A DNA stretch of 36,838 nt, taken from NCBI GenBank assembly GCA_903842505.1, contig CAIMMI010000082.1, positions 1 through 36,838 of the forward strand. The letters run 5' to 3'. Positions within the stretch are counted from its first letter, which is position 1, and the number at the start of each line of letters is the position of its first letter. The notes below the pieces were generated by a model, which saw only the letters and a program-made list of their open reading frames with translations, searched no databases and was not told the DNA's origin. Source of the stretch: an uncultured Verrucomicrobiota bacterium. GTDB taxonomy: Bacteria; Verrucomicrobiota; Verrucomicrobiia; Limisphaerales; UBA9464. Shown piece by piece: positions 24,148 to 31,128 of the stretch. The position numbers and the translations under genes were made by a program.

Positions 24148-24170
24148 CAACCCCCATCAACCGGGGGTTG
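24148..24170 (+). promoter_or_regulatory. Hairpin in the accD leader
   Basis: CAACCCCC (24148-24155) pairs perfectly with GGGGGTTG (24163-24170) around a seven-base loop. It ends eight bases before the accD ATG and its 3' arm is the only G-rich stretch where a ribosome site should be. It could therefore mask initiation; no T run follows, so it is not a classical terminator. A regulatory role is inference. Confidence 0.45.
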
Positions 24171-24178
24171 GTTCGTAC

Positions 24179-25120
24179 ATGCAGACCAAGGTCATCAGGA
24201 AGAAAAGCATCGGGGTCGACTCCGTCGAACCCAGTCTCACTCCGCCTCCGGCCACCGAGACCACGTTTCTCCTCAAGCCGAAGATCGTCGGCAAATCCAA
24301 GAAACGGGATATCCCCGAGGGCCTCTGGTCCAAGTGCCCCCGTTGTGACTCCCTGATCTACGACCGCGAACTCGACGACAACCTCAAGGTCTGCCCGAAG
24401 TGCCAGAACCACTTCGTCATCAGCGCCCGCGAACGGATCCATTCCCTCGTCGAAACCTGCACCTTCGAGGAAATCGACGCCACCATGGAGTCGGTCGACA
24501 TCCTCAAGTTCACCGGCGTCGCCTCCTACGAATCCAAGCTCGCCGCCTACAAGAAGAAGTCCTCCCTCCTCAAGGACGCCGTCGTCACCGGCATCGGAAC
24601 GATCGGAACCCACCGGGTCGCCCTCGGTGTCATGGATTTCGCCTTCCTCGGTGGCTCCATGGGCTCCGTCGTGGGCGAAAAGCTCACCCGCCTCATCGAG
24701 GCCGGTACGGACCGGGGAATACCTGTCATCATCTTCTCCACCAGCGGCGGCGCCCGCATGTACGAGGGAATGTTCTCCCTCATGCAGATGGCCAAGACCT
24801 GCGGCGCCCTCGGCTACCACGCCAAACAGCGCCTCCCCTACATCTCCGTCCTGATCAACCCCTGCTACGCCGGCGTCATGGCGTCCTACGCCTCCGTCGG
24901 CGACCTCATCCTCGCCGAACCCGATGCCATGATCGGCTTCGCCGGTCCCCGCGTCATCCGCGACACCACCCAGGCCGACCTCCCCGAGGGATTCCAGACC
25001 GCTGAATTCCTCCAGCAGCACGGCCTCATCGACGCCATCGTCCACCGCAAGGATATGCGGGCCCGACTCATCTACTACCTGGACTTCTTCGGCGCCGCCC
25101 GCCGCAAGGCCTCGGCGTAG
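24179..25120 (+). CDS. accD: Acetyl-CoA carboxylase, carboxyltransferase beta subunit
   Basis: A 313-residue crotonase-fold subunit which, with AccA, transfers the carboxyl group from biotin to acetyl-CoA to give malonyl-CoA, the first step of fatty acid synthesis. The zinc ribbon is complete: Cys53, Cys56, Cys72, Cys75 (CPRCDSLIY ... VCPKCQNHF). The catalytic part shows FLGGSMGSVVGEKLTRLIE and SGGARMYEGMFSLMQMAKT, then GFAGPRVIRDTTQADLPEGF. The ATG at 24179 is preferred; a TTG at 24077 is in frame but would add a non-family extension across the leader hairpin. The N-terminus (residues 1-40) is longer than usual before the KPKIVGKSKKRDIPEGLWSK region. accA is not in the window. Confidence 0.95.
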   Translation: MQTKVIRKKSIGVDSVEPSLTPPPATETTFLLKPKIVGKSKKRDIPEGLWSKCPRCDSLIYDRELDDNLKVCPKCQNHFVISARERIHSLVETCTFEEIDATMESVDILKFTGVASYESKLAAYKKKSSLLKDAVVTGIGTIGTHRVALGVMDFAFLGGSMGSVVGEKLTRLIEAGTDRGIPVIIFSTSGGARMYEGMFSLMQMAKTCGALGYHAKQRLPYISVLINPCYAGVMASYASVGDLILAEPDAMIGFAGPRVIRDTTQADLPEGFQTAEFLQQHGLIDAIVHRKDMRARLIYYLDFFGAARRKASA

Positions 25121-25148
25121 GGAGATCCCAGTCTCCGGTTCCGGGCCC

Positions 25149-25230
25149 CGTAGCTGCCGACGTCAGGAGGCAGTCCCCAACCGCCTCGTCACCTCGTCGG
25201 CTACCCGTAGCTGCCGACGTCAGGAGGCAG
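25149..25230 (+). repeat. CGTAGC palindromic repeat, one unit plus a half unit
   Basis: The first unit (25149-25205) has the left arm CGTAGCTGCCGACGTCAGGA and a degenerate right arm ending ACCTCGTCGGCTAC; the second (25206-25230) is a left arm only. They fill the 141-base gap between the convergent accD and YycJ-type genes. The accD stop TAG lies 31 bases upstream and is not part of this repeat. Confidence 0.75.
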
Positions 25231-25261
25231 GGCGCCGCAGGCATCTGCCAACCGCCCACCC

Positions 25262-26047
25262 TCACCCCAAGTCCAGCGTCGCACACGCCTTCTCCTGCGA
25301 TGTGCTCTCCAGACGCACATGGGTCGCCCCAATCTCCTTGAGGCGCTTCTCCACGGTCGCCTTCGCCAGTTCAGGACGATTGCAATCCCGGCTCAGGTGC
25401 CCGAGGTAGATCGTCCCTACCCCATCCGGCACCAACTCCACCGCCACCTCGGCCGCGGCGTCGTTCGAAAGATGACCGTGCCGGCTCAGGATCCGCTGCT
25501 TGGTGCTCCATGGCCTGCGGGTATCCTCCTGAATCAGCTTCAGATCATGGTTGGCTTCCAGCACCAATACCCGTGACTTCCGGACCCGCTCCAGCACCAG
25601 CTTCGTCACGTGTCCCAGGTCCGTCAGGAACCCGATCTCTCCCGCATTCGTCCGCAACGCGAATCCCACCGGATCCATCGCGTCGTGCGGCACACTGAAC
25701 GACTGCACCTCAATGTCCCCGACCGTGAATGCGGATCCGGTCTCGAAAACCCGATAGCAAAGCGCCTTGTCGCAAACGCGCCCGATCGCGTCCCGGGTCA
25801 AACGATTGGCGTAGACCGGAATTCCCAGCTTCTCGCAAAGCACACCCAACCCTTGGATGTGATCCCCATGCTCGTGGGTGATGATCACCCCGGAAAGGGT
25901 CTCGGGGCCGCGCCCGATGGCCGCCAGACGATCCCGGATTTGTCGCGCACTGAAGCCGGCATCGATCAGGAGCCGGGTTTCCCCGGCTTCCAGATAGGCA
26001 CAGTTGCCTCCGCTACCACTCCCCAGGATCGTGAATCGAACCGACAT
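25262..26047 (-). CDS. YycJ/WalJ-type MBL-fold metallo-hydrolase
   Basis: A 261-residue metallo-beta-lactamase-fold protein with the motif His58-x-His60-x-Asp62-His63 (ITHEHGDHIQGL), the later ligands in SFSVPHDAMDP, FLTDLGHVT and LEANHD, and GHLSNDAAAE and YLGHLSRDCN toward the end. This pattern and length match the YycJ/WalJ group, thought to be a DNA 5'-3' exonuclease or a cell-wall-associated hydrolase tied to the WalRK system. No walK or walR gene is near, so only the family is claimed. The start at 26047 is preferred over the ATG at 26056 because GAGG lies nine bases before it and MSVRFTILGSGSGGN fits the family N-terminus. Confidence 0.85.
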   Translation of the reverse strand: MSVRFTILGSGSGGNCAYLEAGETRLLIDAGFSARQIRDRLAAIGRGPETLSGVIITHEHGDHIQGLGVLCEKLGIPVYANRLTRDAIGRVCDKALCYRVFETGSAFTVGDIEVQSFSVPHDAMDPVGFALRTNAGEIGFLTDLGHVTKLVLERVRKSRVLVLEANHDLKLIQEDTRRPWSTKQRILSRHGHLSNDAAAEVAVELVPDGVGTIYLGHLSRDCNRPELAKATVEKRLKEIGATHVRLESTSQEKACATLDLG

Positions 26048-26056
26048 CCCCGGCAT

Positions 26057-26060
26057 CCTC
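26057..26060 (-). promoter_or_regulatory. Shine-Dalgarno core deciding the YycJ-type start
   Basis: GAGG on the minus strand is nine bases before the ATG at 26047 and directly touches the alternative ATG at 26056, which it could not serve. Confidence 0.5.
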
Positions 26061-26074
26061 GCCGACCCAACGAT

Positions 26075-27583
26075 TCAGGGCAACCCACTCCCGGCCCGAC
26101 GCCTCCATCCCACGTAGCCCAACCCGGCCAACCCAAGGATTCCTACGGGCACGCCCACCGAAACCTCCGGCACGAAGTTGAAACTGAGCCCGTACTGGGT
26201 CCCGAGGCTGCCATCCACGGCGATCGCGTACCGTCCCGGAGCCAGGTTCTGCAGGTAGATGTGCTCCACGTTGTCCACCGCACTGTCGCTCACGGCCAGG
26301 GACGTCAGCGGAGTCGAAACCCCATCGGTCGTCAGCACCTGCAGGCTCAGGTCGGCCAACGCGCTCGCCGCCAGCACCGTCGTCGCGTTCAACGTCGTGA
26401 AATTGGCCCCTCCCGTGCGCGCCGACCCCGTCGGATCGTTCGGATCCCCGGTCACCCGATTCCAGGTCAGGGTCACCATCAGGTTGCCGGCGTTCGCCAT
26501 CGTATTGTCGACGAAGTAGTACTGCACCCCCACCGCCCCCGCGCCCAGATCCCATCCCCGCAGGTCGCTCGCCGAACCCACGGTCTTCTCACCCGCCATC
26601 AGGACGTCGTACATGCGGTTGACCCGGAGTTCTCCCGCCCCCTGCTTCAAGTCGACCGGCTGCGTTGAACTGTTCGCCCACCCCGCCAACTTCTCGGCCC
26701 CGGTCATGATCAACGACCGCACCACCCGCGGATCATCCGCGTTGCCCAGCGACGGGGTCTCCTGCGCGCGATCCGCAATCAACGTCGCCGCCCCCGCCAC
26801 CAGCGGCATCCCATAACTGATCGGGGCCAACGGAACCACCACGTCCACCAGCACCCGCCCGGCTCCATCCACCGTCGACAACCCGTCCGACGACGCCCCA
26901 CTCGAAAGCCCAACCTGGATCGTGTTGTATCCCTGCCCCATCAACGCCGACGGCGACACCCCAGCCACCCCGTCCATCGCCGTCACGATCGTCACCCCAT
27001 CCCGATCCGCCAGATAGTCAGCGCGCCTCAGGATATCCGCATTCTCCTCCGCAGCCGTTGCCTGCCCCGCCCAACTGCCGTTGATCACCTTGGGAATTCC
27101 CAAGACCGAAAGCGCCGGATGCACCACGGGCGCTGTCGACGGATTCAACCCTTGCAGGGCCGCTGATCCCAGAAACGTGTTCACCTCCATCGAAACCAAC
27201 GTCGAAAGATCCGGCGACACCCCTCGCGTGCCGGATCCGTACCAACCCAAGCCGACGTCCCGTGCGTGCGTGCTGAACGTCACGGTGGGATCCAGTAGGA
27301 TCGGCGGTGGACCGGCCCGGAAAATACTCCGACCGGCCGTAATCAGGGGATCCGTGAGGTCCGGCCAATACACCGGGTAGTCGACGGCCGCGATATTGAC
27401 CGTGATCGGCGCCTCGGTCTGCCAACCCACAATCCCCGCTCCCTCGGGCAGGCTCGCTCCGTAGCGCGCCCTCAGATCCGTCAACCCGATCGTCGCCTCC
27501 CATTGCGCAGAAGCGGGCAAGGCTGCCAGAACCGCCCCAATCACGGGCAACCAGCGGGAAGGACGCCGAGCAGGAGAATGCAT
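26075..27583 (-). CDS. Exported protein with PEP-CTERM-like C-terminus, possible degenerate subtilase-like domain
   Basis: The 502-residue product has a signal peptide (RRPSRWLPVIGAVLAALPAS, cut near ASA-QW) and a C-terminal sorting-type tail: FVPEVSVGVPVGILGLAGLG followed by YVGWRRRA, that is a V-P-E motif, a hydrophobic helix and an Arg cluster. PEP-CTERM tails are handled by exosortase at the inner membrane. The middle has a stretch YGMPLVAGAATLIADRA (about 250-270) reminiscent of the subtilase serine region, and a later beta-rich domain like a pre-peptidase C-terminal domain (LSLQVL ... YLQNLAPGRYAIAVDG). The canonical GTSMAxP serine motif is absent, so activity is doubtful. It lies 27 bases upstream of the YycJ-type gene on the same strand. 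Confidence 0.7.
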   Translation of the reverse strand: MHSPARRPSRWLPVIGAVLAALPASAQWEATIGLTDLRARYGASLPEGAGIVGWQTEAPITVNIAAVDYPVYWPDLTDPLITAGRSIFRAGPPPILLDPTVTFSTHARDVGLGWYGSGTRGVSPDLSTLVSMEVNTFLGSAALQGLNPSTAPVVHPALSVLGIPKVINGSWAGQATAAEENADILRRADYLADRDGVTIVTAMDGVAGVSPSALMGQGYNTIQVGLSSGASSDGLSTVDGAGRVLVDVVVPLAPISYGMPLVAGAATLIADRAQETPSLGNADDPRVVRSLIMTGAEKLAGWANSSTQPVDLKQGAGELRVNRMYDVLMAGEKTVGSASDLRGWDLGAGAVGVQYYFVDNTMANAGNLMVTLTWNRVTGDPNDPTGSARTGGANFTTLNATTVLAASALADLSLQVLTTDGVSTPLTSLAVSDSAVDNVEHIYLQNLAPGRYAIAVDGSLGTQYGLSFNFVPEVSVGVPVGILGLAGLGYVGWRRRAGSGLP

Positions 27584-27790
27584 GTGGGGATTACCAACAC
27601 AAAACCCAGCCAACCGCAAGGGGACGGACCGGGTCGTCTCCCGCCCCCCCCCAACGCCAACCCACCCTCCACCACCGCTCAGCCCCCAGGTTTTTTCCAC
27701 TCTTCGGAAAATCCCACTTGCCGCCAAAGCCCAGCCCGCCTAGAAACTCGCCCCCGGCCCGCAAAAGGCCGAGATGTTCGTGTCAGCCAC

Positions 27791-27865
27791 GCCAGTGTAG
27801 CTCAGTGGCAGAGCAACGGTTTCGTAAACCGTAGGTCGTCGGTTCAATCCCGACCACTGGCTCCA
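27791..27865 (+). tRNA. tRNA-Thr (anticodon CGT)
   Basis: A complete cloverleaf of 75 bases. The acceptor arms are GCCAGTG (27791-27797) and CACTGGC (27855-27861). The anticodon stem ACGGT/ACCGT closes the loop TTCGTAA, giving anticodon CGT, which reads ACG (Thr). The T arm is GTCGG-TTCAATC-CCGAC, the variable loop AGGTC, the discriminator base T, and CCA is encoded (27863-27865). A repeat begins 19 bases downstream. Confidence 0.95.
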
Positions 27866-27884
27866 CTTTTCCTGTCCCGGCGCT

Positions 27885-28013
27885 GGATCAACCCGATGCC
27901 CGCAATCTCCGACCGGAACCTCACGGTTTACCTCGGACAGGATGACAGGATTCACAGGACGGTTCCAAACCGCCGCCCGCAGGCATCCTGCCCATCCTGT
28001 TCATCCTGTCCAA
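27885..28013 (+). repeat. Direct repeat copy 1 (GGACAGGATG palindromic type)
   Basis: The copy starts GGATCAACCCGATGCCCGCA and includes GGACAGGATGACAGGATTCA and, as the inverted right arm, CATCCTGTTCATCCTGTCC. The arms pair as GGACAGGATG-based stems. It is nearly identical to 28264-28378. Repeats with AACAGGATGAACAGGATG strings are common in environmental bacterial genomes. Confidence 0.85.
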
Positions 28014-28059
28014 AACCCCAGCCTTCCAACCCGTCCCAAGCGTCCCGCACCAGTCGAAA

Positions 28060-28244
28060 ACGGTTCCGATGCCTTACGAACGACCGCAGGTTATCTCCTG
28101 ACACCGGTCGCCGTCCCCGAGGCCTCCACCTGGGCAGCCATTTGCGCCGTTTGCGTTCTCGGAGGGTCCGTCCGGTGGTTGAGGAGTCGCCGGAGTTTTC
28201 GGGAAAGGGACGGGAACGCGCGGGATGCGTTGGTTCAGTCCTGA
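28060..28244 (+). pseudogene. Orphan PEP-CTERM tail, remnant of a deleted gene
   Basis: An open frame ending with TGA at 28242-28244 contains TPVAVPEASTWAAICAVCVL (28101-28160), then GGSVRWLRSRRSF. This is a near-classical PEP-CTERM tail: V-P-E-x-S-T-W, a hydrophobic helix and an Arg cluster. Upstream the frame opens within the repeat copy at 27942 but the intervening sequence (to about 28075) looks like non-coding Pro/Arg-rich translation and offers no signal peptide or domain. The tail also runs 16 residues beyond the Arg cluster. I read it as the 3' scrap of a lost PEP-CTERM gene, bounded on both sides by copies of the same repeat. The limits given are approximate. Confidence 0.55.
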
Positions 28245-28263
28245 ACCGGGGTCTCCTCGGTCG

Positions 28264-28378
28264 GGATCAACCCGATGCCCGCAATCTCCGACCGGAACCT
28301 CACGGTTTACCTCGGACAGGATGACAGGATTCACAGGATGGTTCCAAACCACCCCCGCAGGCATCCTACCCATCCTCA
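28264..28378 (+). repeat. Direct repeat copy 2, right arm truncated
   Basis: Same orientation as 27885-28013 and identical over about the first 75 bases; it diverges by a few bases after CAGGATGGTTCCAAACC and lacks the last CATCCTGTTCATCCTGTCC arm. It lies 379 bases from copy 1, with the PEP-CTERM scrap between. 28379-28487 shows nothing else recognisable. Confidence 0.85.
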
Positions 28379-28487
28379 AAAGCCTTTCACCCCGGCCCCG
28401 GCGGTGGGCAGCGGGTTCGGTGTTCCCCATCCCAACCGAACCGGCTAGCCTGTGCCCGTGGTCGACCGCAGTCCAACCGGCGAGAGG

Positions 28488-30233
28488 ATGTATCGGGGAA
28501 TACCCGTCTCAGCCGGCGTGTCTCACGGCAAGGTGATCGTCCTGGGGGATGCAGCACGAACCATCCTGCGCCGGGAAATCCGTGCTGATGAGACCTCAGG
28601 CGAACTGGCGCGACTGCAGGAAGCGGTCGCCCGGACGCGTCGCGACCTCCTCGAGGTCCAGCGGCAGGTCACCGAAGCCCTGGGCACCCATGAGGCCTCC
28701 CTCTTCGACGCGCACCTACTGGTCCTCGAGGACGAAATGATGCTCGCCGAGGTCCATCACCTCATCGGCGAGCAATACATCAACTGCGAGGCGGCCTATC
28801 ATCAGGTCGTCGAGAAGTTTGCCAAGGCCCTCGGCGAACTCGGCGACGACTACCTCCGTGAACGCGCGGCCGACATCCGCGACGTCGGCGGCCGCGTGCT
28901 GGACCACCTCCTGGGCCGCGCCACCGAACAGGACCTCCGGCACCTTCGCGAACCCTGCATCATCGTCGCCCCGGACCTGGCGCCCAGCACCACCGCGGTA
29001 CTGGACCGCACCCGGGTCCTGGGTTTCGCGACCGATGGCGGCGGAACCACGAGCCACACGGCCATCATGGCCCGCAAGCTCGGCATCCCGGCGGTCGTCG
29101 GCCTTGGTGACATCACCTCGCGGGTCCGCACCGGGGAATACGCGCTGATCGACGGTCACGGCGGCACCCTGACCGTCAATCCCACGGACCAGACGCTCTT
29201 CGAATACGGTCAACTCAAGCAACGCCGCGCGGCACTCGACGAGCGGATCGCCGCGCTGCGGGACCAACCCGCGATCACCCTCGACGGTCACTCCGTCACC
29301 TTGGCCGCCAACATCGACCAACCCGAGGACATCCCCTCCCTCGTTGACAGCGGCGCCCACGGGGTTGGCCTGTTCCGGAGCGAATTCCTCTTCATCAACC
29401 GCCGCGAACTGCCCACCGAAGAAGAACAGTACGTCGCCTACCGTCAGGTCGCGGAGGCCGCCGCTCCGCATCCCGTGGTCATCCGGACGATGGACCTCGG
29501 CGGCGACAAGCTCCCGCCTGCCTGGGCCAGGACCGGCGAGCAGAACCCCTTCCTCGGATGGCGTGCCATCCGCATCAGTCTGGCTCTTCCCGAAGTCTTC
29601 GAAGCCCAGCTTCGAGCCATCCTGCGGGCCTCGGCGCACGGCCGGATCCGGATCATGTACCCGATGATCTCCAGCCTGAACGAACTGCGGGACGCCAACG
29701 CCACCTTGGAACGTTGTCGTGACGACCTCCGGTCCGAGGGCATCCCGTTCGACGAGTCCATGCAGGTCGGCATGATGATCGAGGTCCCCGGCGCTGCGCT
29801 CATCGCCGAAACGCTCGCCCGCGAGGTCGACTTCTTCTCCATCGGAACCAACGACCTCACGGGCTACACCCTCGCGGTGGATCGACTCAACGAGAAGGTG
29901 GCGCCCCTCTTCGCCCCGACCCACCCCGGTGTCCTCCGCCTCATCCAGATGACCGTGGAAGCTGCCCGGAAGCATGGCCGCTGGGTCGGCGTCTGCGGCG
30001 AGGCAGCCGGAGATCCGGGGGTGGCCCCGGTACTGCTGGGCTTGGGTGTCGACGAACTCAGCGTCACACCCTCCAGCGTCCCGGCCATCAAGTTCCTGCT
30101 GCGCCGTCTCCGAATGCCCGAAGCGGTTACCGTCGCCCAGGCCGCGCTCAATGCCGAATCGGCAGAGGAAGCCCTCAAGATTTCAACAGCCCTCGCCCGC
30201 AAGGCCGCGCCCGAATTGTTCCCGGCCGGTTGA
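28488..30233 (+). CDS. ptsI: Phosphoenolpyruvate-protein phosphotransferase (PTS enzyme I)
   Basis: A 581-residue cytosolic enzyme that takes phosphate from PEP and passes it to HPr. Domains in order: the N-terminal HPr-binding/swivelling region, GGGTTSHTAIMARKLGIP with the phosphorylated His190 (close to His189 of the E. coli enzyme), GLFRSEFLF, the PEP site TMDLGGDKLPP, YPMISS, MIEVPGAAL, FSIGTNDLTGY and GVCGEAAGDP. All look intact. The start ATG at 28488 (MYRGIPVSAGVSHGK) matches the family N-terminus; GTG codons at 28452 and 28461 are in frame and cannot be excluded. No ptsH or sugar permease is adjacent, which fits a regulatory or nitrogen-type PTS, or an HPr encoded elsewhere. Confidence 0.93.
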   Translation: MYRGIPVSAGVSHGKVIVLGDAARTILRREIRADETSGELARLQEAVARTRRDLLEVQRQVTEALGTHEASLFDAHLLVLEDEMMLAEVHHLIGEQYINCEAAYHQVVEKFAKALGELGDDYLRERAADIRDVGGRVLDHLLGRATEQDLRHLREPCIIVAPDLAPSTTAVLDRTRVLGFATDGGGTTSHTAIMARKLGIPAVVGLGDITSRVRTGEYALIDGHGGTLTVNPTDQTLFEYGQLKQRRAALDERIAALRDQPAITLDGHSVTLAANIDQPEDIPSLVDSGAHGVGLFRSEFLFINRRELPTEEEQYVAYRQVAEAAAPHPVVIRTMDLGGDKLPPAWARTGEQNPFLGWRAIRISLALPEVFEAQLRAILRASAHGRIRIMYPMISSLNELRDANATLERCRDDLRSEGIPFDESMQVGMMIEVPGAALIAETLAREVDFFSIGTNDLTGYTLAVDRLNEKVAPLFAPTHPGVLRLIQMTVEAARKHGRWVGVCGEAAGDPGVAPVLLGLGVDELSVTPSSVPAIKFLLRRLRMPEAVTVAQAALNAESAEEALKISTALARKAAPELFPAG

Positions 30234-30293
30234 ACCATCCAAACAAGCGCTTTCCCCATCCGAAATCCTCGGTACCGTCGACCCCAAGCAGAC

Positions 30294-31040
30294 ATGAAAG
30301 TCCTCATCCTGGCCGCTGGCTACGCAACCCGGCTTTATCCCCTGACGTTGACCCAGCCCAAGCCCCTCCTGGCGGTGGCTGGCAAACCCATGGTCGACTA
30401 CGTGCTCGACAACCTGTCCCCGATCCCTGGGATCGACCGGGTCTACATCGTCACGAACGCCAAGTTCGCCGGGACGTTCCAGGTGTGGGCCGATGACTAC
30501 CGGGCCAGGAAGTCGAACCTCGAGTTCACCATCATCAACGATGGCTCGACGGACGACACCAACAAGCTCGGCGCCATCGGCGACCTCAACCTCGTCCTCG
30601 ACCGGGAGAACCTCGATGACGACCTGATCGTCGTTGCGGGCGACAACCTCTTCAACCAGTCGCTCGAAGCCTTTGGCACCTTCTGCCGCGAGAAGCAGGA
30701 AGTCGTCCTCGGCGTCTATGACGTGGGCAGCCTCGACCAGGCCAAGAAGTACGGCGTCGTCGACGTCGACACCTCGGGCAAGGTCCGCAGCTTCGTGGAA
30801 AAGCCAGCGAACCCCGCCTCCACCCAGATCGGCATCGCGCTCTACTACTACCCGAAGAAGACGCTTCCGTTGATCCGCCAGTACATCGCCGAGGGCAACA
30901 ATCCGGACCAACCGGGCCGCCTCATCCAGTGGCTCTACCCGAAGCAACCCGTCTACACCTGGTCCGTCCCGGGCATCTGGTACGACATCGGCTCCAAGGA
31001 AACCCTCGAGGAAGCCAACCGGATCTTCGCCCAGAGGTAA
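30294..31040 (+). CDS. Sugar-1-phosphate nucleotidyltransferase
   Basis: The 248-residue GT-A-like nucleotidyltransferase starts at MKVLILAAGYATRLYPLT with the pyrophosphorylase signature G-Y-A-T-R ... TQPKPLL (9-27), where the usual G-x-G-T-R reads GYATR. VAGDN near residue 118 gives the metal-binding Asp, and FVEKP near 165 and GIWYDIGSKETLEEAN near the end are typical of the RmlA-like group. It couples NTP and a hexose-1-phosphate to give NDP-sugar; the base and sugar are not certain. It has no C-terminal beta-helix or acyltransferase part. It follows ptsI by 60 bases and ends at a strong hairpin. Confidence 0.87.
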   Translation: MKVLILAAGYATRLYPLTLTQPKPLLAVAGKPMVDYVLDNLSPIPGIDRVYIVTNAKFAGTFQVWADDYRARKSNLEFTIINDGSTDDTNKLGAIGDLNLVLDRENLDDDLIVVAGDNLFNQSLEAFGTFCREKQEVVLGVYDVGSLDQAKKYGVVDVDTSGKVRSFVEKPANPASTQIGIALYYYPKKTLPLIRQYIAEGNNPDQPGRLIQWLYPKQPVYTWSVPGIWYDIGSKETLEEANRIFAQR

Positions 31041-31058
31041 CCGATCGCTCCGAAGTCT

Positions 31059-31098
31059 GCCCGGGTCCCGCCCATTCCGGGGCGGGCCCGGGCTTCTT
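31059..31098 (+). terminator. Intrinsic terminator after the nucleotidyltransferase gene
   Basis: GCCCGGGTCCCGCCC (31059-31073) pairs with GGGCGGGCCCGGGC (31080-31093) with one bulged T and a short loop, then TTCTT. It lies 18 bases after the stop codon and before the Lhr-type gene, so that gene probably has its own promoter. Confidence 0.75.
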
Positions 31099-31128
31099 CC
31101 ATCCCGTCTGCGCGCCAGACCCACGGTC

